DNA of 60,600 nucleotides from Deltaproteobacteria bacterium (GCA_016218815.1 JACRCX010000160.1:1-60600), one strand, 5' to 3'. Shown: positions 44,703 to 56,176, counted from the stretch's first letter. Notes: generated by a model not told the origin, from the letters alone. Made by a program: numbers and translations.

Positions 44703-44886
44703 ACCGGCACGCGAGGGCCCGAGCCATGGCCCGCGAGCCTCGGGCGGGCCTTCGTCCCCGCGCCAGACAAAGGTCTCGGGAGCGACGAGTCCACGCCAGC
44801 TCGTCCCGCTCGCCGCGGCGGGCCGTCCGAACGTTGCGCGGGAAGTCGACGCTGCGGGCGAGGGACGGGCCGCACTTCTCGCGGCG

Positions 44887-45183
44887 TCATGGGTGCCGGA
44901 GCCGGGTGCTTCGAGGTCGGCGTTCGGTGCGGCGGCCGGCGATCCACACCCGCAGGTACGGAGCCTCCGCGGCTACCTCGACTCCCTCGAGGCCGAGCAG
45001 TTCCTCCAGGCAACCGGGGTCGACGTCCGTGCCCGTGCGCAGGACGACGCGGACGGGCGATTGACGAAGCACCGGGGCGCTGCAGTGGCTCCTGACCTCC
45101 GACAGCGCCTTCCGATCGAGAAGGCCCTGGACCTCGAGGACAACGGCTCCGGCCTCGTTCCTGATGTCGATGCGGTGTGTCAT
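44887..45183 (-). CDS. STAS-like small protein
   Basis: A 98-residue protein, MTHRIDIRNEAGAVVLEVQG LLDRKALSEV, whose strand-helix order and the phrase VVLRTGTDVDPGCLEELLGL resemble STAS domains of anti-sigma factor antagonists. The usual phosphorylatable serine is not obvious. GGAGG lies eight bases before the ATG. The C-terminal residues (RRTERRPRSTRLRHP) are basic. It lies 31 bp after the DUF998-flavodoxin gene in the same direction and may be co-transcribed with it. Confidence 0.6.
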   Translation of the reverse strand: MTHRIDIRNEAGAVVLEVQGLLDRKALSEVRSHCSAPVLRQSPVRVVLRTGTDVDPGCLEELLGLEGVEVAAEAPYLRVWIAGRRTERRPRSTRLRHP

Positions 45184-45214
45184 GCGCGATCCCTCCTTCA
45201 GACTGCGCCGCCCC

Positions 45215-46750
45215 TCATTGAACAACGTCCTCCACCGGGTGCTCCTGGGCGGCCGGCGGCAGGTCCGGCGTGCAGAGCGGCGTTCCTTCTCGCGGCTTGG
45301 ACATCCGGGCAGCGATCCGGTCGAAAAGGGCTCCGATGATCTTCTGGAAGGGGCCGAGCCGCGCCGGGCTGTAGTAGTCGGACTCGAACCAGCCGTGGTC
45401 GCGGTAATGGACGAAGTCGCGGTTGTTCTCGCCGAGCATGCGGCGGATGCTCGTGCGGGCCATCCGGAAGGCGATGAGCCCGACCATCGCGGGGGCGGGA
45501 TAGGCCGGCCGCGACAACTGCTCGTGGAAGCGGCGGCTCTGCCCTGCCAGCGCCTGGGCCATCTTCGCCTGCGCCTGCTCGGTCATCGGCTCGAGGGTCC
45601 GGACGCACTCGCCCTTGACGACGTTGAAGCCCCAGGCGCCGCCCACGCCGTCGAGGTACTTCACGATCCGGTTCCCGCCGTAGATGCCCTGGACGACGAT
45701 GCTGGAGTATGTTTTCCCGTGGAAACGCGGCCGGTGGAAGACGAAGCCGAGCCGATCGAAGAACAGCTTCAGGATCCCGGAGACGTGGAACGAGTAGTTG
45801 GGTGAGGCGAAGACGACGCCGTCGGAGGCCATCATCTTCGCGAGCAGTTCGTCGCGCCCGTCCTGGAGCGGACAACGCTCCTCGCCACGCAGGAAGCAGG
45901 CCTTGCAGCCGCGGCAGAGGCCGAGGTCGTAGTCGCTCAGCACGACGAGCTCGCCCTGGACGTCGCCCAAGGCCTCCAGGCCGTCCAGGAACAGCCGCGA
46001 GGCACGGTAGGTCGCGCCGCCCTTGTGCGCGCTGCCCACGAACACGGTGACCTTCTTCTTCTCCGTCGGGCGCCGTTCGTCGTTCGCGGCGAGTGGGGCG
46101 ATCGTTCGACGGGTCCGCAGGAGGGTGACGGAGAGCACCGCGATCCAGAGCATGGCGGCGCCGATGCAGATGCGCTCCCACACGCCAATCCAAGGGGTCG
46201 GCAGGTTCTGCCCCACCCGCGGGCCGTCCATGCCGAGCAGGATGCCGGTGACGATCACGACCGCGAGCGTTGCGAGGGAGTAGATGCGGAAGCGACGGCC
46301 GAGCGCCGCGGCTCCGAAGCCGAGCGCGAGCATGTAGACGAGGCTGGTCAGGCAGCCCAGGACGATGTGCATGACGTCGGTCAGGGAGGCCGCGGCCCCG
46401 CGCAGATGCATCGGGGCGAAGGACCAGGCGAAGCCGCTGAGCCCGTAGGCGAGCATCAGTCCGCCCACGACGCGGAGTGGACGGTTCCGCCCGGCCGTCG
46501 TCCAGAGGCCCCACCCGAAGGCGGTGGTGAGCACGGCGTAAAGGGCTCCCAGTGGAACCCAGAGCGCCCGCGTGGGAGCGCCGATCGCGGACAGCTCGCT
46601 GATCGTCTGACCGGCGCTACTGTACCCGTCCCACCGCATCGGGACGAAGACGTTCATCGCGAGGTAGAGCAGCGTCGAGAGCGCGCCGCACGCGAGCAGG
46701 ACCCTCTGCGGTGTCGCAAGTACCTGCGATCGGTCGTCGGTGTGCGTCAT
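45215..46750 (-). CDS. DUF998 membrane domain fused to NADPH-dependent FMN reductase
   Basis: A 511-residue fusion. The first 235 residues hold six transmembrane helices (for example VLLACGALSTLLYLAMNVFV; VMHIVLGCLTSLVYMLALGF), matching DUF998. The rest is a flavodoxin-like reductase: KVTVFVGSAHKGGATYRA for the phosphate loop, LSDYDLGLCRGCKACFLRG, SDGVVFASPNYSFHVSGILK. The CRGCKAC cysteines are common in iron-sulphur-flavoprotein relatives and could hold a cluster. The fusion would tether a flavin reductase to the inner membrane. The start has AAGGAG upstream. Its upstream region has a sigma-54-type promoter and an operator shared with the ferredoxin-nitroreductase gene, so it is probably switched on by the neighbouring activator. 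Confidence 0.8.
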   Translation of the reverse strand: MTHTDDRSQVLATPQRVLLACGALSTLLYLAMNVFVPMRWDGYSSAGQTISELSAIGAPTRALWVPLGALYAVLTTAFGWGLWTTAGRNRPLRVVGGLMLAYGLSGFAWSFAPMHLRGAAASLTDVMHIVLGCLTSLVYMLALGFGAAALGRRFRIYSLATLAVVIVTGILLGMDGPRVGQNLPTPWIGVWERICIGAAMLWIAVLSVTLLRTRRTIAPLAANDERRPTEKKKVTVFVGSAHKGGATYRASRLFLDGLEALGDVQGELVVLSDYDLGLCRGCKACFLRGEERCPLQDGRDELLAKMMASDGVVFASPNYSFHVSGILKLFFDRLGFVFHRPRFHGKTYSSIVVQGIYGGNRIVKYLDGVGGAWGFNVVKGECVRTLEPMTEQAQAKMAQALAGQSRRFHEQLSRPAYPAPAMVGLIAFRMARTSIRRMLGENNRDFVHYRDHGWFESDYYSPARLGPFQKIIGALFDRIAARMSKPREGTPLCTPDLPPAAQEHPVEDVVQ

Positions 46751-46817
46751 GGCTGCTTGCTCCTTCCTTTCCGGCCGCCCGGGCGTGTGCCCCGTCGGCG
46801 GCCGCGACGGACGGAAG

Positions 46818-46833
46818 AGCGGCCGACGTGCCA
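46818..46833 (-). promoter_or_regulatory. Sigma-54-type promoter of the DUF998-reductase gene
   Basis: Read leftward the sequence is TGGCACGTCGGCCGCT. It keeps GG at -24 and GC at -12 with the correct spacing of the consensus TGGCACG-N4-TTGCW; the TT of the -12 box is CC. It lies 68-83 bp before the ATG and about 50 bp downstream of the shared operator, a normal layout for an activator-dependent promoter. Confidence 0.6.
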
Positions 46834-46882
46834 GGAACGAGGTCGTGGAATTCCGGGTGGTTACGAGATCGGCAGGGTGCAG

Positions 46883-46896
46883 GTCACAACATGCTG

Positions 46897-46900
<4 letters not shown>
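46883..46900. promoter_or_regulatory. Operator-like site related to the 50.1 kb palindrome
   Basis: GTCACAACATGCTGCTAG matches 14 of 18 positions of the perfect palindrome GTCGCAACATGTTGCGAC at 50116. It overlaps the stop codon of the activator gene and lies upstream of the sigma-54-type promoter of the leftward redox gene. A likely enhancer site for that activator. Confidence 0.55.
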
Positions 46901-50004
<3,104 letters not shown>

Positions 50005-50115
50005 CGCGTGTGCCTCCGCCTCCCCCGCGACGGGTTCCCGGAACGTCGCCCCCTGCCGACGAGGGGGACGGTACCACCCCGCGGTTGACGCGATCCAGCG
50101 GCGTCGCCCCGACGG

Positions 50116-50133
50116 GTCGCAACATGTTGCGAC
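50116..50133. promoter_or_regulatory. 18-bp perfect palindrome, probable activator operator
   Basis: GTCGCAACATGTTGCGAC is fully self-complementary. It lies 112 bp before the activator ATG on one side and about 80 bp upstream of the sigma-54-type promoter on the other, where an upstream activating sequence is expected. A related site is at 46883. Confidence 0.65.
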
Positions 50134-50214
50134 AGGCCGCGATTCGGTTGCAGCCGGTTGCGGCCGGCGACGTGGCGATTGCGGCGTCGATCGTGAATTC
50201 CGCGGGTTGCGGCG

Positions 50215-50230
50215 TGGCACGGCCGTCGCA
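50215..50230 (+). promoter_or_regulatory. Sigma-54-type promoter of the ferredoxin-nitroreductase gene
   Basis: TGGCACGGCCGTCGCA keeps the full TGGCAC -24 box and GC at -12 with correct spacing; one base of the -12 TTGCA box differs (TCGCA). The start codon is 31 bp downstream, with a GGAGG site between. Confidence 0.65.
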
Positions 50231-50260
50231 GGGGAGTCGGGTGCAAGAGGGAGGTGCAAG

Positions 50261-51163
50261 ATGGTGCTGGATACGAATCGGGCCTTCGGCTGCGTCAAGA
50301 TCGACATTCGCCGCGAGCGCTGCCTGGCGTGCGGGACGTGCGTTCGGATCTGTCCGGCCGAGGTGTTGAACGTTCGGGAAGGCGTGCTGGTGGCCGAGCC
50401 CGAGCGGGGCGTCGGCTGCCTGGCGTGCGGGCAATGCGTTTGCGTGTGTCCGCGGGACGCGATCGAGGTGTCCGGGAGGGATTTGACGCGAGCGGATGCG
50501 GTCCTCCCGGACGGCGAGAGGGCCGACTACCCGCACTTGCGGCGGTTGCTTCTCGGCCGGCGCAGCGTGCGGCGCTTCCGGGACGAGCCGGTCTCGTCGG
50601 AGGACGTGGATCGCATCCTGGAGGCGGCCGCGACGGCGCCGATGGGGTTTCCGCCGTCGCACGTCGGGGTACTGGTCGCTCGTGACCGCGAGCGGGTGCA
50701 GCAGCTTCGGCGGGATCTGCTTCCGGGGGTCCGCGGGATGCGGAAGGTCATGCGGGCGCTGCGTCCGCTGCACGGGCTGATGCTGGGGCGGGAGGCCGCG
50801 CAGGGATTCCGTCGCTTCATCATGCCCATCGCGCAGTCGTACGAGGACCACGACGCCCGGGGTGAAGACGTGTTCTTCTACGATGCGCCGTTGGCGCTGC
50901 ACTTCTACGGGCGGGCGTTGGCGGACCCGGCCGATCCGGTGATCGCCGCCACGTTGGCCATGGTCGCCGCGGAAGCGTTGGGGCTGGGGACGTGTGTCCT
51001 CGGCTTCCCCGGGCCGCTGCTCCGGCAAAGCGCCAAGCTCCGCAGGAAGTACGGTCTTCCGGAGAAGATCCAGCCGGGAATGTGCCTGGCGATCGGCCAT
51101 CCTGCGGTGAAGTTCGGGCGAGCGATACGCCGGCGCTTCGTGGAGATCCGAGCGGTGGCGTGA
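50261..51163 (+). CDS. Ferredoxin-nitroreductase fusion protein
   Basis: A 300-residue fusion. The N-terminus has two [4Fe-4S] ferredoxin motifs, CLACGTCVRICP (Cys21, 24, 27, 31) and CLACGQCVCVCP (Cys53, 56, 59, 63). From about residue 90 a nitroreductase domain follows: LLLGRRSVRRFRDEPVSSED for the FMN/phosphate arginines, AAATAPMGFPPSHVGVLVA, and GLGTCVLGF near the end. Such fusions transfer electrons from a ferredoxin to FMN and reduce nitro or quinone compounds. The ATG has GAGGGAGG upstream. It is preceded by a sigma-54-type promoter and the palindromic operator, so it is a likely target of the activator encoded next to it. Confidence 0.9.
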   Translation: MVLDTNRAFGCVKIDIRRERCLACGTCVRICPAEVLNVREGVLVAEPERGVGCLACGQCVCVCPRDAIEVSGRDLTRADAVLPDGERADYPHLRRLLLGRRSVRRFRDEPVSSEDVDRILEAAATAPMGFPPSHVGVLVARDRERVQQLRRDLLPGVRGMRKVMRALRPLHGLMLGREAAQGFRRFIMPIAQSYEDHDARGEDVFFYDAPLALHFYGRALADPADPVIAATLAMVAAEALGLGTCVLGFPGPLLRQSAKLRRKYGLPEKIQPGMCLAIGHPAVKFGRAIRRRFVEIRAVA

Positions 51164-51308
51164 GGGGGGTGTGGGCGACGTGCGGGTCGCGTGACGGTCG
51201 GTGTTCGCTTCGAGTGCTTCTCGTCCGTAGCGGTTCGCGATACCCTGGGTCCGCCGTCCCGGGCACCGGCGAGGTCCGGAACGGCTGCGAGACGAACAGG
51301 ACGGCAAC

Positions 51309-52163
51309 ATGGACCTCATCGGACGACACGAGATTCGGCGGTTGTCGTGGAGCAGCGCGACGGCCTCGGACATCATGGAGGCGGGTCGCCGGCGCCACCA
51401 CGTTGCCGGCTTGGTGGAACTCGACGTGACGGCGGCCCGCGGCCGCATCCGCGGAATCCGCGAGCGCACGGGGGAATCGGTGTCCTTCACCGGTTGGCTG
51501 GCTGGGTGTCTTGGCCGGGCGCTTGCCGAGCACAGGGCGTTGAACGCCCATCGTCACGGCCGGGCCCGCGTCGTGGTCTTCGACGACGTCGACGTGACGA
51601 TTATCGTCGAGCGCGACGCAGGCGGGACGCGCCGGCCTCTCCCGTTCGTTCTCCGTCATGCCAACGAGAAGACCGTCCTGGAGATCTCCCGAGAGGTCCG
51701 GGCAGTGCAGGCCGCACCCATCGGTGAGGACGAGATGGTGATGGGCGGTGGACGATGGACCCGGTGGTTGGCCCGGTTGCCGCGGGTAGCCCGGTTCTAT
51801 GCTCTGGTGCCTTCACCGATCCGCCTGCTGTTCTGGAAGGCGCTATCCCGGGATGCGTTCGCGGCGAAGCGCATCATGGGCACCGCGGGGATCACCGCGG
51901 TCGGGATGATGGGACACCTCTCGGGCTGGCCGCTGACCGTCGGCGTGCACACCGTGGATCTGGCCATCGGCGGCATCGTAGAGAAACCCAGGGTCGTGGC
52001 CGGGAGGATGGAGCCGCGCGAGATGCTCGCGGTGACGATTCTGGTGGACCACGACATCGTGGACGGGGCACCTGCCACGCGCTTCGTCTCCCGGCTTGCC
52101 GAGCTGGTCGAGTCGGCTCATGGGCTCGAGCCGCTCGCTGCAGCGGACCCTGCCGGTCGGTAG
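51309..52163 (+). CDS. Stand-alone E2-type acyltransferase domain protein
   Basis: A 284-residue protein consisting only of a 2-oxo-acid dehydrogenase E2-like catalytic domain. It shows TASDIMEAGRRRHHVAGLVE at the start, the segment SFTGWLAGCLGRALAEH and the active-site motif DHDIVDGAPATRF (H-x3-DG, about 247-253). Lipoyl and E1/E3-binding domains are absent, so it is not a normal dehydrogenase subunit. Similar single-domain proteins are thought to act as acyltransferases on other carriers. It is separated by 145 bp from the upstream nitroreductase gene; a shared transcript is possible. The specific substrate is unknown. Confidence 0.8.
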   Translation: MDLIGRHEIRRLSWSSATASDIMEAGRRRHHVAGLVELDVTAARGRIRGIRERTGESVSFTGWLAGCLGRALAEHRALNAHRHGRARVVVFDDVDVTIIVERDAGGTRRPLPFVLRHANEKTVLEISREVRAVQAAPIGEDEMVMGGGRWTRWLARLPRVARFYALVPSPIRLLFWKALSRDAFAAKRIMGTAGITAVGMMGHLSGWPLTVGVHTVDLAIGGIVEKPRVVAGRMEPREMLAVTILVDHDIVDGAPATRFVSRLAELVESAHGLEPLAAADPAGR

Positions 52164-52206
52164 CGGGCGTGTGCGTGCCCATCCGCGCTCCGGGGCAGCA
52201 CGTTCT

Positions 52207-52226
52207 CGAATCCAGACCTCCTGACC
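52207..52226 (+). repeat. Left terminal inverted repeat of the insertion sequence
   Basis: CGAATCCAGACCTCCTGACC, reverse-complement partner at 53170-53189, identical over 20 bases. Outside these 20 bases the flanks do not match. Confidence 0.85.
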
Positions 52227-52279
52227 CATGCCCGGGCCGATTTGTCCGCTTTTCGGGTCTCCCGAGGCCCGGAGACGGC

Positions 52280-53083
52280 CTAGCGGAGCACGAGTCGGGT
52301 GCCGGGGAAGCGGGTGCGGGTGCGATACGTCAGCACGTCGAAGCCTTCGGCAATCATCCTCTGGAACAGCTTCGGGCTCCAGCCGCCGTGGTCGAAGGCG
52401 ACGGTGACCCGCCGCTCCCCGACCGGCCGCCGGATCTCGGCGAAAACCGGCGGCAGCATCCTGACCATGCCGGCGTTCGCCTCGGCGGTGAGCATGAAGA
52501 GGGGCTCTCCGGCGACATCGTTGACCCAGTAGTCCGTGGTCGCCGGCATGCAGATGCGCGTCTGCGCGACGTGGGCCTTCGGCAGGGTGTGTTTGCCGTG
52601 GTACACGCGCACATGGCCGTCCACGTAGAGGAAGCCGATGGCGGCACCGCGCGCGGCGACACGGCGCTCGGCCAACGCCCGGCCGAACGGCGCGGCACGT
52701 CCGACGGCCGCCAGGCGGCGGAGCTTCCGCCGGAGCGTCTTGACCTCGGGAGCGCGATCGAGACCTAGCACCCGGCCGAGATCCGCCGGCGAGCACTCTT
52801 TGATCTTCTCGGGCCGCTTGATCCGCCACAGCGCCATGAGCAACAGCGCGACCAGGCTGGTGCGCAGTCCGTAGAACGCGGGGCCGATGCCGCCGTACAC
52901 GTGCCGCGCGCGGGCCAGGACGCCGCTGGCGATCAGCGCCGGCATCGGCAGCAGGACACCCGCTCGGGGAACGTGCGTGCCGGCCCGAAAGAGCGGTGCG
53001 GCGTCGTCCAGCAGCCCGAGGTAGGCGAACAGCCGGTCCAGCTTGCGGTCGGCCGGATCGCGGTCGGCCGACCACGGCAGCAT
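52280..53083 (-). CDS. Truncated DDE-type transposase of the insertion sequence
   Basis: A 267-residue protein, MLPWSADRDPADRKLDRLFA..., with the segment IGFLYVDGHVRVYHGKHTLP carrying a first candidate acidic residue, TTDYWVNDVAGEPLFML, and a second in VTVAFDHGGWSPKLFQ. Transposases of this type are normally 450-600 residues and continue after the phrase DVLTYR with a further acidic residue; here the frame stops at TRFPGTRLVLR. The catalytic triad is therefore incomplete and the element should not move without help. It is enclosed by the inverted repeats. The start is the first ATG after GGAAGAG. Confidence 0.75.
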   Translation of the reverse strand: MLPWSADRDPADRKLDRLFAYLGLLDDAAPLFRAGTHVPRAGVLLPMPALIASGVLARARHVYGGIGPAFYGLRTSLVALLLMALWRIKRPEKIKECSPADLGRVLGLDRAPEVKTLRRKLRRLAAVGRAAPFGRALAERRVAARGAAIGFLYVDGHVRVYHGKHTLPKAHVAQTRICMPATTDYWVNDVAGEPLFMLTAEANAGMVRMLPPVFAEIRRPVGERRVTVAFDHGGWSPKLFQRMIAEGFDVLTYRTRTRFPGTRLVLR

Positions 53084-53169
53084 CTCTTCCTCGTCCGAAG
53101 AAGCAGACAGGTTTCGGTCCCCCTCTCCCGTCAGCGGCTACGCGCGATCCTGCGGACTTGTGGGGTGCA

Positions 53170-53189
53170 GGTCAGGAGGTCTGGATTCG
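53170..53189 (-). repeat. Right terminal inverted repeat of the insertion sequence
   Basis: Exact reverse complement of 52207-52226. A minus-strand frame (53138-53341, MSDDHAPRRSGRISKMG) crosses this end and could be a host gene cut by the insertion, but its coding nature is doubtful. Confidence 0.85.
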
Positions 53190-53395
53190 GGCCTCGCCCT
53201 GGAGTGGTCCCTGTCGTCGACCTCCGACCGCGGGAGACCGAGGTGTCGAGGCCGCGTGATCGCCTCGACGATCGCCGGCAGCGCGTCGAGGCCCATCTTC
53301 GAGATGCGCCCGGACCTGCGCGGGGCGTGATCGTCGGACACCTGGCTCCACGCCGCCGTGTACCTGCGGCGGGGGCGGAACCACGCGGAGTCGAC

Positions 53396-53929
53396 TCAGT
53401 CGCGGATGAAAGCGTCCGGGTCCTGGCCGCGGAAGATGCCCTGGTACGTGCCGTCGCCGACGACGCGCTGGAAGATGAACTGGCACACGGCGGTGCCGGG
53501 ACGGATGCGCAGCGCGATCGGGCCGAAGTTGCTCATCTCGAGCACCTGGTGGTTGGAGATGCCGGGCTGCATGAAGCTGGAAGACACGTGCACCAGCAGG
53601 CCGACACGCGCGAACCGGCTGCGTCCCTCGAGCCACCCGCAAATGTCCGGCGGCAGCTCGACCCGTTCGTGCGTGATGCCCAGCACCGTCTGGCCCGGCT
53701 GCAGGACGAGGCAGTCCCCGGGTGGCACGCGGAAGCCCTTCGTGGCGCTGCGGAAGTCCAGTTCCTCGGTCACGTCGAGCGTGGTCGGCAGGTGGACGAA
53801 CACGCGGAACGAGTCGCTGAGATGCAGGTCCACGGACGCGGGCCCGACCATCCGCTCGTCCCAGGGCGTGATCCGGATGCGGCCGGCGGACACCTCCCGC
53901 AGGATCTCGCTCTTGGCCAGAATGGGCAT
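53396..53929 (-). CDS. dcd: dCTP deaminase
   Basis: A 177-residue protein of the dCTP deaminase/dUTPase superfamily. Seen motifs: MVGPASVDLHLSDSFRVF at about 28-45, the nucleotide-binding loop GWLEGRSRFARVGLLVHVSS at about 98-117, and PGISNHQVLEMSNFG toward the end. Dcd converts dCTP to dUTP for thymidylate synthesis; the length is close to the usual 180-190. The Arg and Ser of GRSRFAR, and the Glu of VLEMSN, are the expected active-site and binding residues. The start has a GGGAGGAG box about seven bases upstream. It stands alone in a leftward position downstream of surface-polysaccharide genes and is not functionally linked to them. Confidence 0.9.
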   Translation of the reverse strand: MPILAKSEILREVSAGRIRITPWDERMVGPASVDLHLSDSFRVFVHLPTTLDVTEELDFRSATKGFRVPPGDCLVLQPGQTVLGITHERVELPPDICGWLEGRSRFARVGLLVHVSSSFMQPGISNHQVLEMSNFGPIALRIRPGTAVCQFIFQRVVGDGTYQGIFRGQDPDAFIRD

Positions 53930-54008
53930 CGATTCTCCTCCCTCTCCCGCCGCGCACGCGCGTGCGGCGGCAGCGGAGCGATGCTACCACGGTCCGAACG
54001 GCAGCGGC

Positions 54009-54758
54009 TCAGGGGCCGGCGAGGAAGTCGTCGTAGGTGACCCAGCGGCGCGCGGCGGAGATGGCGCGGAAGAGGCGCCCGGCGGCGTCGATCAGGTCGT
54101 CGTGATCGAAGTCCGCCGGATGCAGGGCGAAGCGGAGGTCGAAGGGCAGGGGGAGGAGGCGTTCGACGATCCGCGACCAGCCGACGGACGCCTGCGCGCG
54201 GGGGGTGCTGCGTCCGGTGAAGGTGACGGCGGGAGCGAAGTGGCGCCGGCCGTTGCGCAGATCGCGGATGTACAGGTGGTCCTCGTGGAAGGCGAAGCCG
54301 AGCGCGTGGAGCGCCTGGACGGTGCCGCGGCTTTCGAGCCAGGCGGGGGCGACGAAGCCCTGCGGGGAGCGGCCGAGGCCGTCGGCCAGGACGCTCCGTC
54401 CACGGCGGAGGCGGTCGGCGGCGCCGGCGCGGGGCAGGGCGAGGAACTCGCCCTCGCCGTCGGTCAGCCAGCGGGCGCGGAGCCACGGTCCCGGCCGGCG
54501 CGGCGAAGGGAGCTCGTCCGCGCGGTGGTGGTAGCCGTGCAGCAGGATCGCGCACCCCTGCGCCGCCCGCTCGCGCAGCCACGCGACGAACGCGGGATGC
54601 CGGGCCAGCGGCCAGGAGCCGTGATGATCGGGCACGACGAGCAAGGCGGGCGGCACCGGGGCGCCCCAGCGCTCGAGGCACCTCCAGGCGCGCTCGAGGC
54701 GCGCGGCGTGCGCCGGCGTCACATCATGCAGCGAGAGCAGCGCTCGCGCGTCGCGCAT
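54009..54758 (-). CDS. DUF2334 polysaccharide-deacetylase-like protein
   Basis: A 249-residue protein with the DUF2334 (NodB-like) deacetylase layout. It begins ALLSLHDVTPAHAARLERAW, whose HD is the first metal pair, followed by LLVVPDHHGSWPL and CAILLHGYHHRADELPSP with the HxxxxH-like metal site (HGYHH). Near the middle FVAPAWLESRG matches the motif-3 (PxW) region. These enzymes remove acetyl groups from surface glycans. The start overlaps the end of the upstream glycosyltransferase gene by 35 bp, so both are translated from one message. A glycan-tailoring role is therefore likely. Confidence 0.8.
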   Translation of the reverse strand: MRDARALLSLHDVTPAHAARLERAWRCLERWGAPVPPALLVVPDHHGSWPLARHPAFVAWLRERAAQGCAILLHGYHHRADELPSPRRPGPWLRARWLTDGEGEFLALPRAGAADRLRRGRSVLADGLGRSPQGFVAPAWLESRGTVQALHALGFAFHEDHLYIRDLRNGRRHFAPAVTFTGRSTPRAQASVGWSRIVERLLPLPFDLRFALHPADFDHDDLIDAAGRLFRAISAARRWVTYDDFLAGP

Positions 54759-55905
54759 CGCAGAGCTCCGCGTAGCGGCCGACGAGCCGCCCGAAGGTCC
54801 TTTGCCAGGAGTAGTTGCGCTCGGCGAAGCAGCGGGCGCGGCGGCCGAGGGCGGGGAGGTCGGCGGCGAGCAGCTCGTCGATGCGGCGGATGAAGTCCCG
54901 CGGGTCGTGGGCGCGGAAGAGACGGCCCGCGTCCGAGGCGGCGACGGTCTCGCCCGCGCCGCCGCCGTCCGCCGCGACGACGGGCACGCCCGAGCTGAGG
55001 GCCTCGACGGTGGTCAGCCCGAAGGTCTCGTAGGGTCCGGGGGAGAGGAAGACGTCGGCCGAGGCGTAGAGGCGTGCGAGCCGGGCCGGGTCGGCGACGA
55101 AGCCGAGGAGGCGGATGCGCGGATGCGGCGCCGCGGCGGCGCGGACGCGGTCCTCCAGCGCGCCGTCTCCCGCGAGCGCCAGGTGCAGCCCCGGCCGGCG
55201 CCCCAGCGCGTCCATCGCGGAGGCCAGCACATCGATGCCCTTCTCGCTCCAGAAGCGGCCGACGTACAGGAGGAGTGTTTCGCCCGGGGCGACGCCCAGC
55301 TCGCGGCGGAGGCGCTCGTCGCGTTCGCGCGGATGGAAGCGTTCGGTATCGACTCCCAGCGGCACGAGGAAGGTGTTGTGCAGACCGAAGCCGCGCAGCT
55401 TGTCCTGGACGTAGCGGGAGGTGACGCAGGTGACGTCGAAGCGGCGGTAGACGAAGTTGACGTAGTGCCTCCAGCAATTCACGAAGGGGCGCCCGAGTCC
55501 CGCGGGCAGGCCCGAGACGGCGGGGGCGATGTAGCTGTCGGGGAAATCCGCGTGGTAGAAGCCGGAGAAGACGGCGCGGGAGTCGCGGCCCGCGGCCCAC
55601 GCGAGCCAGCAATCCAGGTACGCCGAGCCGACCTCGATCACGTCCGGGCGTTCCGCCTGGAGGATGCGCCGGATCTCGCGGTAATCGGCGAGCTGCCGAT
55701 AGTGACCCTTGCGGGACACGGGCACGCCGCGCACGCGGTACACGCGGCCTCCGAGCTCCGGGGTGAGCTGATTGTCCGGTCCGGCGACGATCATCACATA
55801 CTCGTGCTCCGGGTGCCGCGCGAACCAGGCGAGCTTCTGGTGGTGGTAGGTCCGCACTCCCCCGCCGAGGTCGGAGTAGAAGCTCGAGATGTCACAGACC
55901 TTCAT
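54724..55905 (-). CDS. GT4-family glycosyltransferase
   Basis: A 393-residue GT-B glycosyltransferase. The N-terminal domain has the acceptor-side DLGGGVRTYHHQKLAWF and PDVIEVGSAYLDCW. The C-terminal domain shows LLYVGRFWSEKGIDVLASAM, GDGALEDRVRA, and the nucleotide-sugar motif ASADVFLSPGPYETFGLTTV with Glu-x7-Glu (EtfgltTvE) and GVPVVAADGGG. GT4 enzymes add sugars with retention of configuration. The ATG follows AAGGAG by nine bases. It is co-translated with the DUF2334 deacetylase, and a PHP-glycosyltransferase lies 3 kb away, so the region probably builds a surface glycan or glycolipid. Confidence 0.85.
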   Translation of the reverse strand: MKVCDISSFYSDLGGGVRTYHHQKLAWFARHPEHEYVMIVAGPDNQLTPELGGRVYRVRGVPVSRKGHYRQLADYREIRRILQAERPDVIEVGSAYLDCWLAWAAGRDSRAVFSGFYHADFPDSYIAPAVSGLPAGLGRPFVNCWRHYVNFVYRRFDVTCVTSRYVQDKLRGFGLHNTFLVPLGVDTERFHPRERDERLRRELGVAPGETLLLYVGRFWSEKGIDVLASAMDALGRRPGLHLALAGDGALEDRVRAAAAPHPRIRLLGFVADPARLARLYASADVFLSPGPYETFGLTTVEALSSGVPVVAADGGGAGETVAASDAGRLFRAHDPRDFIRRIDELLAADLPALGRRARCFAERNYSWQRTFGRLVGRYAELCDARRASAALAA

Positions 55906-56176
55906 CTCCCAAGACTCCTTGTCGCCGCCGCCTTCGGCGGCGAGCGGCCGGTCCCGCGCGCGACCGGCAGCAGAGCCAAGCAAGATGCCTGCCAGGGGGG
56001 GGCGCGGGATTTCGCGCGAAGGGCGCAAAGAGCCGCAAAGGACGCAAAGAGGGCGGGAACCTCGGCGAAGACCTAAACCGGCGCGGGGCCTGAAGGCCCC
56101 GGCGAGCCCACAAAGCCCGCTTCGCGGGGTGGGGGGGCGGGCGGCTGCTGGGGCGGGAGGGACGCAGTGTGGCGAG
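55906..56176. other. Divergent intergenic region with REP-like hairpin
   Basis: The 271 bp lie between the diverging glycosyltransferase and MMPL genes. They contain a perfect 18-base stem with a CTGAAG core (56084-56101), related to the pair inside the MMPL gene, and a second smaller GC-rich hairpin around 56106-56123. A run GCGCAAAGAGCCGCAAAGGA (AAAGA repeated) precedes it. No promoter boxes were recognised. Confidence 0.5.
56084..56101. repeat. REP-like hairpin with CTGAAG core
   Basis: CGGGGCCTGAAGGCCCCG is a perfect palindrome around GA. The same core with different stems occurs twice at 56839-56895. It belongs to the REP-type palindromes spread through many genomes. Confidence 0.7.

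Larger units (their letters stand above)
52207..53189. mobile_element. 983-bp insertion sequence with perfect 20-bp ends
   Basis: The ends are CGAATCCAGACCTCCTGACC (52207-52226) and its exact reverse complement (53170-53189). Beyond the perfect part the inner ends still share GCGGAC and a few further bases, so the repeat is about 40 bp imperfect. Inside lies one leftward transposase gene that stops early. No target-site duplication is visible at the borders. Probably a non-autonomous deletion derivative. Confidence 0.8.

Noticed and set aside
53138..53341. Minus-strand 67-codon frame across the right end of the insertion sequence
   Set aside because: It may be a host gene cut by the element, but no family, no good start and partial overlap with the inverted repeat.
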